This document shows positions 8,571-18,030 of a stretch of DNA of 42,668 bases, one piece after another. The notes beneath the pieces were generated by a model. It saw only the letters and a program-made list of their open reading frames with translations, was not told the origin of the DNA and ran no database searches. The first letter of the stretch is position 1. Each line of letters begins with the position of its first letter. The DNA is from Nemertoderma westbladi. Taxonomy: Eukaryota > Xenacoelomorpha > Nemertodermatida > Nemertodermatidae. The position numbers and the translations under genes were made by a program. Where the stretch lies: NCBI GenBank assembly GCA_032718475.1, contig JAUCBJ010003364.1, positions 1-42,668 on the forward strand, given 5' to 3'.

Positions 8571-10042
8571 TGTACTGTAGATTGAAAATGAATGGGAATC
8601 ATTCAGCAAGTTTATTGGATCCACAAACTTGCAACAAGTGGGTATCCTTGGAGACAGCGGGGGGTGTTGGGTTGGGTTTTTGACGCAAATCCTATCTGGG
8701 TGAATTGACACAATTAAGTGTGCAGAACAATAAACACTACCACAGATTTTTAGTTTCATTATTACTAATTTCCAGCTGTTATTTGCGCAGAATTTCCCTT
8801 AGAAAGTGTTTCCTATTGATAATGTAAAGACGCCCCCACCCCCACCCGCCCTCCCGACACCTATCTGGTTTGTTTTTAACTTATATATATTGGGGATTTA
8901 GTGTTTCATAATAATACATTAATTATTCCACCAGTTTCAAATATGGTCGTTTATTCTAAAACCATCTTCCACACCCCCCCTTCTCCACCATTGTGTCCAC
9001 CGGGCCATTTTCTTGTCGACACTTATCACCCCTCCACTTTGACCAACCATCATTATCTAATTATCGCCAGGATCAACTCATTGTTCGCCATCCACTGTCG
9101 TTTTTCCAGCCCGCTATCTCTATACACGTGTTATTTACCTCTTCTGAACTACTCTCTGTCCGTTCACTCACCCACCGACCATTAGTTTCCACGCCGCTGG
9201 TTGGTACTTTTATAACAAATAATAGTATCATTAGAACAATAATTAATTCTGTCGTGATACGGCAAACACCTTATCGCAAAAATCTTGTTTTAAGTAAATG
9301 GGAAAAAGTGAATGTAGGTGGGAAATACAGAAAACGGATAAACCCAAAAATAAAGAGCATTCCCGATCGTTTGGGAAGAAACCATATCACGGCAGAATAA
9401 GAATTTGTGTTTGTGTAATTAGTAATGTAATTGTAAAATAATTGGAAGAATTAATCATTTGGATGTCCCTGGATGAGGTGGCGTTGCAGTAAAATAATCA
9501 ATTTTGTTATGGAAGTTGCATTTATTTACTGTGCTGACTATTGCGGTGCTACATACATCACCCGTACTTATTGTGTAATTTTCAATAAATGCTGATTTTT
9601 GATGTATTAATTCTTGTTATCTATCAATATTGGTTGAAGACTAACATGACAATTGGCACGGATATTTACCGGAGGCCATGTCTTTTTTGCAACTCACTGT
9701 GTGTTAAGATTACACGGTTTCCGCAGTTTATGAATAACTATAGCTAATTATTAGATGACATTATAATTTACTTTAAAACTTACCATTCTTTTACACATAT
9801 AGTTTTTTTAATATTTCGGCCTTGAATGCCTCATACGCATACTAACTTACAAGCAAGTTAAGTTTATATTAAACGTGCTCCCAGTTGTAGAGATCAGCTG
9901 ACCTTCATGAATTATTATCTACAAACCTCCACGGCTACCATTCCCTATAGGGAATGAACTTGTCTGAAGATGATGCAAATTATTACCTTGAATTGCTATA
10001 TTATGCAGGTTAGTAATGGAACAGGTTATAATGATAGATTGT
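8571..10042. other. Intergenic, no supported gene
   Basis: The stretch includes C-rich patches near 8831-8855 and 8973-8998, a perfect 18-base palindrome CATTCCCTATAGGGAATG near 9940, and general AT-rich sequence. An open frame of about 135 codons at 8993-9400 (+) has no recognisable domain and low-complexity composition, and I do not call it a gene. Confidence 0.5.
9584..9589 (+). promoter_or_regulatory. Candidate distal poly(A) signal AATAAA
   Basis: AATAAA is followed within 10-40 bases by a T/GT-rich run (GCTGATTTTTGATG and then TTCTTGTTATC), the best sequence context of the AATAAA sites downstream of B55. If used, the 3' UTR would be about 2.9 kb. This is inference. Confidence 0.3.
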
Positions 10043-10168
10043 GGGGGGGGGGGGGGGGGGCAATTCCCATTCGCCCCGACTTGAGAAGGTCGGAGGTGTC
10101 TGTCTGTCTTAGATATACCGAGAACAGACTCCAGGACAGAACAGCCCCCCCCCCCCCCCCCCCCCCCC
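10043..10168. repeat. G18...C24 bracketed segment
   Basis: A G18 run (10043-10060) and a C24 run (10145-10168) lie 84 bases apart. The sequences just outside them are weakly complementary (ATAATGATAG against CTATAATTAC). This repeats the pattern of the TA-flanked fold-back element, where G16 and C25 mark the two ends, so this could be a short relative. The interior is unique and shows no gene. Confidence 0.5.
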
Positions 10169-11712
10169 AGAACTATAATTACTCAGAAGAAACTGCTACT
10201 CATTAACCAGTTAAGGATACAAGGCAGATAAATGATACCTCCTGGCTAGTCAATGTAAAGACCCCCCTGGCCTCAGGCGGGGTTTTTTGACACGATCAGG
10301 TTGCAGTTTTATTTTTGGGGGTTAATCAGGTATTATTTGCGTCGATTTTCCCGTAGAGAGGAATACATTTTGATTTCGTCTAACCCCGAATTCGATTTGG
10401 ACCACGTCATTTGGCCATTTTGTATCGGAATGCAGGGGATTGGGTAGAGGAGTTGCACTGCAATCAATCAAGGATTGAAAACAGGCAGGTATTTACAAAC
10501 AATTTGTGTTTTAAAAGTAATATATTTTAGGCGTGGAAGCGACCCAATTTTTAAGAAATATTACATCTTACCTTATGCCTATAGTATTGATTCTGAAATA
10601 TAAATTTACCATCTCAACACCTCAACGAAATTATTTAGCTAATTATTCTAAAGAATCACGATTAAATACTCTGCCAATCATTTTGCGAGATAAAAAATAA
10701 GCAAGTTGTCTTATTATTAGCTCTTACACTGCTGCCTGTCATAGGCTTAGGTGTAATTACCCCTTGCTTCATTAGTGGTGATGTGGGACGGGTTGGACTG
10801 GTTCCCAGCTATACAATAACAAGCACGCCATTGAATGGGGGAGCTGAACGTATAGGGTGTGGTAGACAGTGCATTTTTGTAAGTTGAATTACGTTTATAT
10901 TAATTATAAACACATTTCTTAAAGCAAATCTCTTGAACTAATTAAAAACTATAATGGAATGGGGTATGGTGATTACAACTGTATAATTTCTAAGTATAAT
11001 TATTGAAATCTTATATTATAAAATAATTAATTTTCATTAATTATTTAGTATTTGGGCTAGCACCAAAATTTGCCATATTACTCCGAAAAATACGTGTAGC
11101 AATGACATGGCAAATTAGAAATGTATTCCATTAGAATCAGCGCCCCAGAAAACCTATAATAATAGGGGGGTGGTGGTTACAGAGTCGCAACCATTCACAA
11201 ACAACCATTTATAGTAATTAGATCAATTTTAAATATTTTCCAATGGATTTTGCGCCCCGGAAAACCGTATTGCAATACAATTAGCTGTTGTACTAGTTAC
11301 TGTTACAATTACTGTGTAATTGTAACTTTGAAATTTTATGAAACTTGTTCGCTACTTGTAATTTTGGTGCTGCAATATAACCAAACGACCCCAGTACATT
11401 TTTTCGAACATATTTTTCGGTCGGATTCGGACTTGTGAAATCTACGTACAAACAAATAATCAGACGTTTTCGTTAAAATTTGTAGATTCTAGGGGAGGCT
11501 AAAATATATATAAAATATATAATATGACCCCCCCCCCCCGGTATTTGTTTCAAAAATGTAAAAATTGTTTGTAATGTTTGTAAAAATTATATATTATCCT
11601 TAATTCAACAATTATTTACTAGGCCTACAAGTAAAAAAATGTCCCCGAAGCTGTTTCACTATCATGCTCTGATGAAAATTTCACCAAAAAAAATTATTTA
11701 ACACCAATTTAA
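10169..11712. other. Intergenic with degraded relatives of the fold-back element
   Basis: No gene was seen. Phrases near 11130 (ATCAGCGCCCCAGAAAACCT) and 11250 (TTTTGCGCCCCGGAAAACCG) resemble ATTCAGCGCTTCAGAAAACC in the B55 intron 2 fold-back element. GCACCAAAATTTGCCAT near 11062 also resembles its arm. These suggest old, diverged copies of the same family. A C12 run lies at 11528-11539. Confidence 0.4.
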
Positions 11713-12323
11713 ATCCGCAATAACAGCATTGATCCTCATTGTTGATCCGCAATAAAAGCATTGATTCGCGTTGTTGATTCGCTAACAGCATTGATCCACA
11801 ATAACAGCATTGATCCGCATTGTTGATCCGCAATAAAAGCAATGATCCGCGTTGTTGATTCGCTAACAGCATTGATCCGCAATAACAGCATTGATCCGCA
11901 TTGTTGATCCGCAATAACAGCATTGATCCGCATTGTTTATGCGCTAAAAGCATTGATCCGCGTTGTTGATCCGCAATAAAAGCATTGATCCGCATTGTTT
12001 ATCCGCTAACAGCATCGATCCTCATGGTTGATCCGCAATAAAAGCATATTGATCCGCGTTGTTGATCCGCTAACAGCATTGATACGCAATAACAGCATTG
12101 ATACGCATTGTTTATCCGCTAAAAGCATTGATCCGCATTGTTGATCCGCAATAAAAGCATTGATCCGCATTGTTTATCCGCTAACAGCATCGATCCTCAT
12201 GGTTGATCCGCAATAAAAGCATTGATCCGCGTTGTTGATCCGCTAACAGCATTGATACGCAATAACAGCATTGATACGCATTGTTTATCCGCTAACAGCA
12301 TTGATCCTCATTGTTGATCCGCA
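11713..12323. repeat. Minisatellite of GATCCGC-based units with a 175-bp higher-order copy
   Basis: Alternating short blocks, CATTGATCCGCAATAACAG and variants with GCGTTGTTGATCCGCTAACA, fill about 610 bases. A segment starting ATCCGCTAACAGCATCGATC at 12001 recurs almost unchanged from 12176 for over 110 bases, a 175-base higher-order period. The minus-strand open frames here simply translate the repeat (MLLLRINNADQC type) and are not called as genes. Confidence 0.8.
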
Positions 12324-12650
12324 TCCTTGCTTTCCATCAGTACCAACATATCACTACAGTACGAGGTTGAAGAATAACTGCGGTGTAACTGGTGCAATAT
12401 CGATGGCGACACTTTTCTCAAACGCTTGTAGATAAAGATTGAAAGCAAAAATTAAAATTCTTCCTCACCCAGGAAGGAGGAGGAGGGAGGTGAAACCGTC
12501 TCTTTTTCAAATTTCATGCAATCTCAAGGGGAGATGGTACCCCAGATCTTTTCAAAATATGAAAAATTTTCGAAATTTTTTTTTTATTAATTCTAAATCA
12601 GAATTTAACGTAGATTTCAGAAATCGAAATCCCAACATCATATCATAAGC
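12324..12650. other. Intergenic spacer, no gene seen
   Basis: Short AT-rich sequence with an A/G-rich patch near 12470-12490. Nothing recognisable was found. Confidence 0.45.
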
Positions 12651-12654
12651 TTAA

Positions 12655-13605
12655 CCCTTTCGGTACCAAGGCACATACGTCTGTTCCATGAGAGCGCGCG
12701 CCATGACACACACGTCTGTTCCATGACATTTATTCGATTTCTAAGAAAGGGAAATGTTGCTGGACTCTTAAGTACATGCTTCTTTCTATATGTTAGCGTC
12801 GCATTTCAGCTTGTATCTACTGTAATTTAACTACGGTAGGCCTACTCCAGATCTGCTTGCAGACTGCCATACTGCAGCAATAAGGTAAACCCTGAAGTTA
12901 GTTTTCAAATTGGACAGACTGACTGACAGACAGACCGACAGACAGTCTGGATAGGGTCAAAAGTGAAAACTGACTGCGGAAATGAAATCCTTGACCAGGA
13001 AAACCCCCATAGCGAGAATTTTAATTAGCTAATGTGATTCCTTATATTTTTGACGGACAGACAGATGACAGACAGACCGACATACATTCTGGATAGAGTC
13101 AAAAGTTAAAACTGACAGCGGAAATGAAATCCTTCACCAGGAAAACCCCCATAGCGAGAATTTTAATTAGCTAATGTGATTCCTTATATTTTGGCAGACA
13201 GACTGACCGACAGACAGGCCGACAGACAGTCTGGATGGGTGAAAAGTTAAAACTGACAGCGGAAATGAAATCCTTGACCAGGAAAACCCCTATAGCGAGA
13301 ATTTTAATTAGCTAATGTGATTCCTTATATTTTGACAGACAGACTGACCGACCGACAGACCGACAGACAGACCGACAGACAGACCGACAGACAGACCGAC
13401 AGTCTGGATGGTTGAAAAGTGAAAACTGACCTCGGAAATGAAATCCTTGACCAGGAAAACCCTTCACAGTGAGAATGTTAGTCGATTTTATTATTTCTAA
13501 AGTCTTCACAGACAAACTGACAGAAAGACAGACAGACTTCAGAAAGTCATGAATTAGACTTGGGCATTTGGGATTTGAATAATTTCCAGTTAGGTACCGA
13601 AAGGG
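12655..13605. mobile_element. piggyBac-like non-autonomous element, 951 bp, TTAA-flanked
   Basis: The element begins CCCTTTCGGTACC and ends with the exact complement GGTACCGAAAGGG. It is flanked on both sides by TTAA (12651-12654 and 13606-13609), the fixed target of piggyBac transposons, whose ends usually begin CCC. A subterminal direct repeat, ACGTCTGTTCCATGA, lies at 12677 and 12712. No transposase is present. The interior is dominated by four copies of a roughly 150-bp repeat with GACAGAC runs. The family call rests on TTAA, the CCC start and perfect termini. Confidence 0.82.
12910..13520. repeat. Four tandem 150-180-bp units with GACAGAC microsatellites inside the piggyBac-like element
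   Basis: Each unit has a GACAGACAGACCGACAGAC-type run of variable length, then TCTGGAT, AAAACTGAC, GGAAATGAAATCCTTGACCA and GGAAAACCCCCATAGCGAG, then an AATTTTAATTAGCTAATGTG tail. Length differences come mainly from the GACA/GACC run, longest near 13336-13401. Confidence 0.8.
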
Positions 13606-13610
13606 TTAAG

Positions 13611-14360
13611 TTGTCTGTTTTACTATTTGTCTGCCTATTGGTCTGTTTTTCTGTTCGTCAACAAGTTATGGATATAAAATTGTACACCACCTAACTAAAA
13701 TTATTGCTACATGGGTTTTCGTGGTCGCGGATTTCATTTCCGGGGTCAGTTTTGAAATTTGACGTAATTTAGTTTGTCTGTCTGTTTGTCCGTCTGTCGG
13801 TCTGTCTGTCAAAAACATAACGAAACCCACTACGTAACTAAAATATTCAATGTGGGGGTTTTTAAGGTCGGTGATTTCATTTCTGGTGTTATCCTTCCTG
13901 TTTGGAGGAGTCTATTATGCCTGTATATTTGTCTGTCAGTCGATCTATCTATCAAGAAAGACAAACAGACGGACTTAAACAGACAGTCTATTATTAAAAA
14001 TGAAATGGGAAAAGAAATCAGCGACTAGGAAAACCCCCATATCTGAAATTTTGTTCAGGTGATATGCCTCGTTATATTTTGACTGACAGACAGACAGACA
14101 TAAAAACAGACAAATAGACATTCTAGGTTCAGTCAAATATTAAACTTGACATCGGAAATGGAATCAGCACCTAGGGAATCCCCCATATCATCAATTATAG
14201 TAAAGTGGTGTGCTTACTTACTTATTGTCTGTGAGATTGACAGTTAGACAGACAGACAGACATAATGACAGACAAACAGACAGTCCAGATGTCATCAAAC
14301 ATTGAAACAGATATCAGAAATGAACTCAGGGACTACAAAAACCCCTATTTGCATAAAATT
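13611..14360. repeat. Related GACAGAC/GTCTGTC units in both orientations outside the element
   Basis: From 13611 to about 13950 the same repeat appears in reverse orientation (TGTCTGTCTG runs, GGTTTTCGTGGTCGCGGATT, CATTTCCGGGGTCAGTTTT). From about 13960 to 14350 it is forward again (GAAATCAGCGACTAGGAAAA, CCCCATATC). These copies are more diverged than those inside the piggyBac-like element. The alternating orientation makes an overall inverted arrangement. Confidence 0.7.
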
Positions 14361-14455
14361 AGCGGGAAGGTTTGAAAACCTTAAATGCGTTTTTCTTAGC
14401 ATTTTCTTTTTCGTGAAATTTAGAGATAAATGTACCTTTTTCTCGAGAACGGCTT

Positions 14456-14705
14456 GATGGAATGGGCTGAAATTTTCGCAGCAGGTTTGTTGTTCTGAGA
14501 CACAATTGTGGAACCTCTAAAAACATAGGCCTATGTTTAAAACAATTATCAAATGTATTTCTAATATAAACTTCGAAAACGTGTCATTTTTTGGTTTTTG
14601 ACCCTCAAATATAGACACAAAAACAATTTTCAATTTTTTTTAGGTTCCAGGTGTGTCTCGATAGTTACTCCGCCCTTCTGCAAATTTTCATGAAATTCCT
14701 TCTTG
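14456..14705. repeat. Diverged inverted repeat (fold-back remnant)
   Basis: The left segment (GGAATGGGCTGAAATTTTCG, then GAGACACA and TGGAACCT) is matched inverted by the right segment (AGGTTCCAGGTGTGTCTCGA, then GCAAATTTTCATGAAATTCC). Arms of about 70 bases are clearly diverged. The loop contains the perfect palindrome AAACATAGGCCTATGTTT near 14522. Confidence 0.55.
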
Positions 14706-15351
14706 TACTGTAGAACCAGCGTAATGGGTACATACTGTATGTGTTAATAATAGTAAAATGTATGGGGATAGCCTGGGGTACCATCCCCCCTTTTAAGATT
14801 TGTAGAACAATTTGGGGGCGGGGTTGTTGGGGGTGTCTTTATCACCACGAATAATTATTCATCATAAAAAATACTGCAATATACTGATATCGGTCAGGCC
14901 TTGCGTCATCTACTGATCTGTGATTGGCTGAAACCTGCGTTGATTTTATAAACTGTATGAATGAAAAGCTCGTGGGAGGAGGTATGTAATAGGCCTATTC
15001 CAATAGTCAGCTAATACCGGCAACGGTAACGTGTTTGTAGTCGACATACTGACATCGGCTGTAGGCTGATAGGTCTGTTCTGTAAGTAGACGTAGGGGGT
15101 AGCGGCGTACAGGCGTAGGAGGCCTGTACGAGGATTTTTACCTGGTTCCCGGTCAGCCGGTAGGCCTACTTAAATTAATGTCAATAATGTGCTGTATCTG
15201 TATATGACTAGTATAATGAATTATCTGTTTAGTTATTTATTGTGCATGTGCAGTCTGGCAGTTGTCATGTCAGTTGTGTGTGTCTAGAGCTAGAGTCCTA
15301 GAGTAGTAGAGTAGGCCTAGGCCTATATTCACAGTTCAACTTTTGTTGTAG
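14706..15351. other. Intergenic, no gene seen
   Basis: Mixed-composition sequence with several GGCCTA motifs. Nothing codes recognisably until the retroelement fragment that follows. Confidence 0.45.
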
Positions 15352-15696
15352 GCCCTCATTCTAGAACAACGGGTTCGCGCCAAGAAGGTCCATTATAGCG
15401 CGGTGTGCGAGGACAGGAGGATCTCCTTCACCCCCCTAGTAGGTACCACCGACGGGGTGTGGTGCAAGGAGGCAGAGATCCTGATCCGCCACCTCGCTGA
15501 GACCCTCGTTGCCCGGCGGCAGGGGATGCGGGAACGTGGCCTTGCTTGCGTTCTTGGGGGAGTTCGGAGGCGGCTTCAGTTCGCGCTCCTCCGCTCCAAC
15601 TCCCTGTGTTTGCGTGGGGGTCGGCGGTCCTGGAGGTGTCTCGGGTTCGGGGACGGAGCTGGTCTGCGTGGGTCTGACTTACCAGACAATTATTGA
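15352..15696 (+). pseudogene. Probable C-terminal fragment of a retroelement reverse-transcriptase polyprotein
   Basis: An open frame of about 114 codons runs from just after a TAG at 15349 to TGA at 15694-15696. Its composition is GC-rich, unlike the AT-rich surroundings. Recognisable parts are ISFTPLVGTTDGVWCKEA, EILIRHLAETLVARRQG and FALLRSNSLCLRGGRRSW. In my memory of such proteins the phrases FTPLV.STDG and LLRS..LCLRGSR occur near the C-terminus of invertebrate retroelement polyproteins after the RT domain. No start codon or upstream RT domain is present here, so I treat it as a truncated remnant. It could alternatively be a lineage-specific exon. Confidence 0.45.
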
Positions 15697-16208
15697 TTTG
15701 GTGGTGGCATTCTTGCTATTCCTTGGTGGTGCGATTTTTAATTGCTTTTAATTGTTTGTTCGTTACTTTTATATTGTGTTATCCTGTATAATTATAACGT
15801 TTGAGTTGAATTTAGAAAGTAATATTGTTGTAGGCCCTAGCCTACAATGCTGCAATGTTTCCAGTAGGCAGGCAGGCAGGTAGGCGCTACGCTAGTACTG
15901 AGTACTGTAGTATAATAAATAAAATAGTAGGGCATAGCATCATACTGGCATAGGCTGATAGGTGCTGAGGTGACTGGTTGATATCAGATATAGGGCATAA
16001 ATTAATAATCGGTCAGTAGATAGGTACAGGTGCGGTACTTCCTTCTTTAGCCTATCTGATCTGTCTATTAGGATAGGATACTACATTGCTAGGCTAGATA
16101 GCATAACCACGGATACCTGACGCAGACAGGACAAAGCAATTATCAACCTTCAGGTTTCAGCTCGGATACTCTGATACTATTCTAACAAACTTTGAATAAC
16201 AGATAACA
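15697..16208 (+). other. Region upstream of KARS, candidate promoter and 5' UTR
   Basis: No gene was seen. The interval between the retroelement fragment and the KARS ATG contains a GGCAGGCAGGCAGG patch near 15866 and many GGATA/GGCTA words. No clear TATA box was identified. The transcription start of KARS must lie here or further upstream. Confidence 0.35.
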
Positions 16209-16237
16209 ATGGACACAGAAGAGAAGATGAGTAAAAA
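16209..16237 (+). CDS. kars1: KARS coding exon 1
   Basis: It encodes MDTEEKMSK plus two bases of a split asparagine codon. The donor is GTACGT at 16238. Splicing to exon 2 recreates [12 protein letters not shown], which is nearly identical to vertebrate KARS and so fixes this very short exon. Confidence 0.88.
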
Positions 16238-17913
16238 GTACGTGTAACAACTGAACAAACAACCCATATTTATTGAATTTAATGTATGGGTCTTAATTGT
16301 CCTATCCTACTCAGCTACTCCTGTACTCACCAACATTTATTTAGGCTTGAAAGGCCTATGTCAGTATGTTGAGGGTTTAATCTAATGTTTCGTTTAGCCA
16401 TTAAACCTCCTAATTTATTATCCAATGTTTATTCATTTCCGTCGATTTCAACAACGTATAATGGCAACTTTTTGCGAAGGTCAGTCACTGTCTTTCTTTC
16501 CAACATTAGGCCTGCACTAGGCCCTATAGTATTTGGTGTATAAATATTTTCACAGTTGAAAGATCCCAGAACTGCTGAACTGTAATTTGTTAAACATGTC
16601 GTATGATTTTTGCTAACGTTTTACCTGTCGCAGTTCTAAAACGTAACCGGACTGCCGGACACCGGAAGCGCTAATTCCCACATACCTTATCGTGCTGAAG
16701 CCTCACTGTACCGTACTGTACATTGCATACGTCTCACAACCAAAAACGTACGACTGCTAGACTAATTCTACTCCTAGTCCTTTCTACGTTGTTCTATTAC
16801 CGTAACTGAACGGATTATAGTCATCAGCAGGGCTCAGGGGCTAGACCCTACTTCCAACTAGTGGAGTAAATTGCCAGTCCTAAGTAAATAAGTACATTTA
16901 TTCGGGTATTTCTGTGTCTCTAGTGAGATGAAGCGACGTTTAAAGGCCGAGCGCAAGCAGAAGGAGAAGGAAGATAAACAGGTTGCTGACGCCGCTTCGT
17001 CTAAAAATCAACTGGAGACAAATAATGTTGCCGCGGAAACCATTAATGTTTCTAAACTTGTCGACGAGGATCAACTGGATGCCAATGTAAGATGATTATG
17101 AATTTAATTCAATAATAATAACTCCCTCTACCATCTACGTGTTTTCCATTGCACTCACTGTTTAATCAGTCGTATTGATAACAATACTGCGCTACTGACT
17201 GGAAGTATATTGTTTAGTAATTAAATGTCACTGTAACCTGTTCTTTTCCCTTAATTGATAATTAACCTTATAAATTCTCCCAGACGAGACATTACTTCAG
17301 ATATTTCGCGGATATGTGGTTTGTATGGTTTGAAGTCCCCCCCCCCCCCCCCCCCCACTCCCCATCTCACTAATATCAATTTGTATTATATTATTAATTT
17401 ATATTTAATATTAATTTGTTTTTATTTTATTTACCCACTTAGCAATACCATAAGATCCGCAGCCGGACAATAGCCGCACTAAAACAAACCCCTGAACATC
17501 CATATCCTCACAAGTTCGACGTGTCTGTCAGTCTCAGTGAGTTTATTGAGTTGTACAACGAGACGCCGACGGGAACAATAAAGTAAGTTGGCTTCATTTA
17601 TAACTTTATTTCACCCCACCCCCTTGCCGATTTAATATAGTTGGTATATGAATATTAATCTGTTATTTTACAAGATTTTGAGGACATTTTTATAGGAAAT
17701 TTAAATTATTTTAATGGTAATTTTGAGAGGATAAATAAAGTTAAATTAATAAAATAATATTACCCCTCCCCGTTGTATGTCTGTTTGTTTCAGAGAGGAC
17801 ATTACTGTCAGCGTAGCTGGGCGAGTTCACGCTATGCGGGAATCCGGAAGCAAATTAGTGTTTTACGATCTTAGAGGGGAAGGAGTGAAAATACAGATAA
17901 TGGCCAACGCTAG
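16209..17913 (+). CDS. kars1: Lysyl-tRNA synthetase (KARS1), 5' part: coding exons 1-4, incomplete
   Basis: Joined exons 16209-16237, 16924-17086, 17443-17582 and 17794-17913 give 452 bases, i.e. 150 codons plus AG of the next. This class II synthetase charges tRNA-Lys with lysine using ATP, and animal forms join the multisynthetase complex. Residues 6-29 form the lysine/arginine-rich helix ([18 protein letters not shown]), the eukaryote-specific tRNA-binding extension. Residues 65-90 read [14 protein letters not shown] and PYPHKFDV, and residues 112-151 read [22 protein letters not shown] and IMANAR, the start of the OB-fold anticodon-binding domain. The rest of the OB fold and the catalytic core (about 430 residues) lie beyond a giant intron and outside the window. 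Every junction is GT-AG and in frame. The start matches the family: the ATG lies ten codons before the conserved SKNE. Confidence 0.95.
16238..16923 (+). other. KARS intron 1 (686 bp)
   Basis: It begins GTACGT and ends TGTGTCTCTAG. No repeat element was recognised apart from scattered GGCCTA motifs. Confidence 0.85.
16924..17086 (+). CDS. kars1: KARS coding exon 2
   Basis: It encodes residues 10 (split) to 64: [19 protein letters not shown], then a variable acidic/polar linker ending DEDQLDAN. The donor is GTAAGA. The linker is the least conserved part of KARS across animals. Confidence 0.93.
17087..17442 (+). other. KARS intron 2 (356 bp) with C20 tract
   Basis: It starts GTAAGA and ends TTTACCCACTTAG. 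A C20 run at 17337-17356 lies about 90 bases before the acceptor, like the other homopolymer C/G tracts in the window. Confidence 0.88.
17443..17582 (+). CDS. kars1: KARS coding exon 3
   Basis: It encodes residues 65-110 plus a split lysine codon, from [13 protein letters not shown] through [20 protein letters not shown]. The donor is GTAAGT. This is the conserved lead into the anticodon-binding domain. Confidence 0.95.
17583..17793 (+). other. KARS intron 3 (211 bp)
   Basis: It starts GTAAGT and ends with a clear pyrimidine tract, CTGTTTGTTTCAG. It is AT-rich with no recognised element. Confidence 0.9.
17794..17913 (+). CDS. kars1: KARS coding exon 4, whose 3' end is the first unit of the giant array
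   Basis: It encodes residues 111 (split) to 150 plus [22 protein letters not shown], then [19 protein letters not shown] and the first two bases of an arginine or serine codon. The predicted donor is AG|GTGAGT at 17913/17914. From 17893 on, the exon sequence (ACAGATAATGGCCAACGCTAG) is the template for the repeat unit that fills the next intron. Reading past the donor gives an immediate in-frame TGA, so accurate use of this donor is required for a full-length protein. Confidence 0.94.
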
Positions 17914-18030
17914 GTGAGTAAATAAACAGATAATGGCAACCAACGTTAGGTGAGTAAATAAACAGATAATGGCCACCAACGTTAGGTGAGTAAATAAACA
18001 GATAATGGCCAACGCTAGGTGAGTAAATAA
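17893..18030 (+). repeat. Ancestral-type 33-bp units at the exon-proximal edge of the array
   Basis: The first unit (17893-17925, spanning the exon/intron boundary) and the fourth (17998-18030) are 33 bases and read GGCCAACGCTAGGTGAGT, exactly the exon form. Units two and three between them are 36 bases with ACC inserted. The order 33-36-36-33 shows that a block of three units (105 bases) was itself duplicated at the edge. One more 33-base unit (GGCCAACGTTAGG) is at about 23585. Confidence 0.9.

Noticed and set aside
8993-9400. Plus-strand open frame of 135 codons
   Set aside because: No recognisable domain, unremarkable composition for AT-rich non-coding DNA, no splice or start context that supports it.
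11681-11995. Minus-strand open frame of 104 codons
   Set aside because: It only translates the GATCCGC minisatellite.
13312-14028. Open frames rich in SVCRSVCRSV and SVCLSVCRSV
   Set aside because: They are translations of the GACAGAC/GTCTGTC microsatellite.
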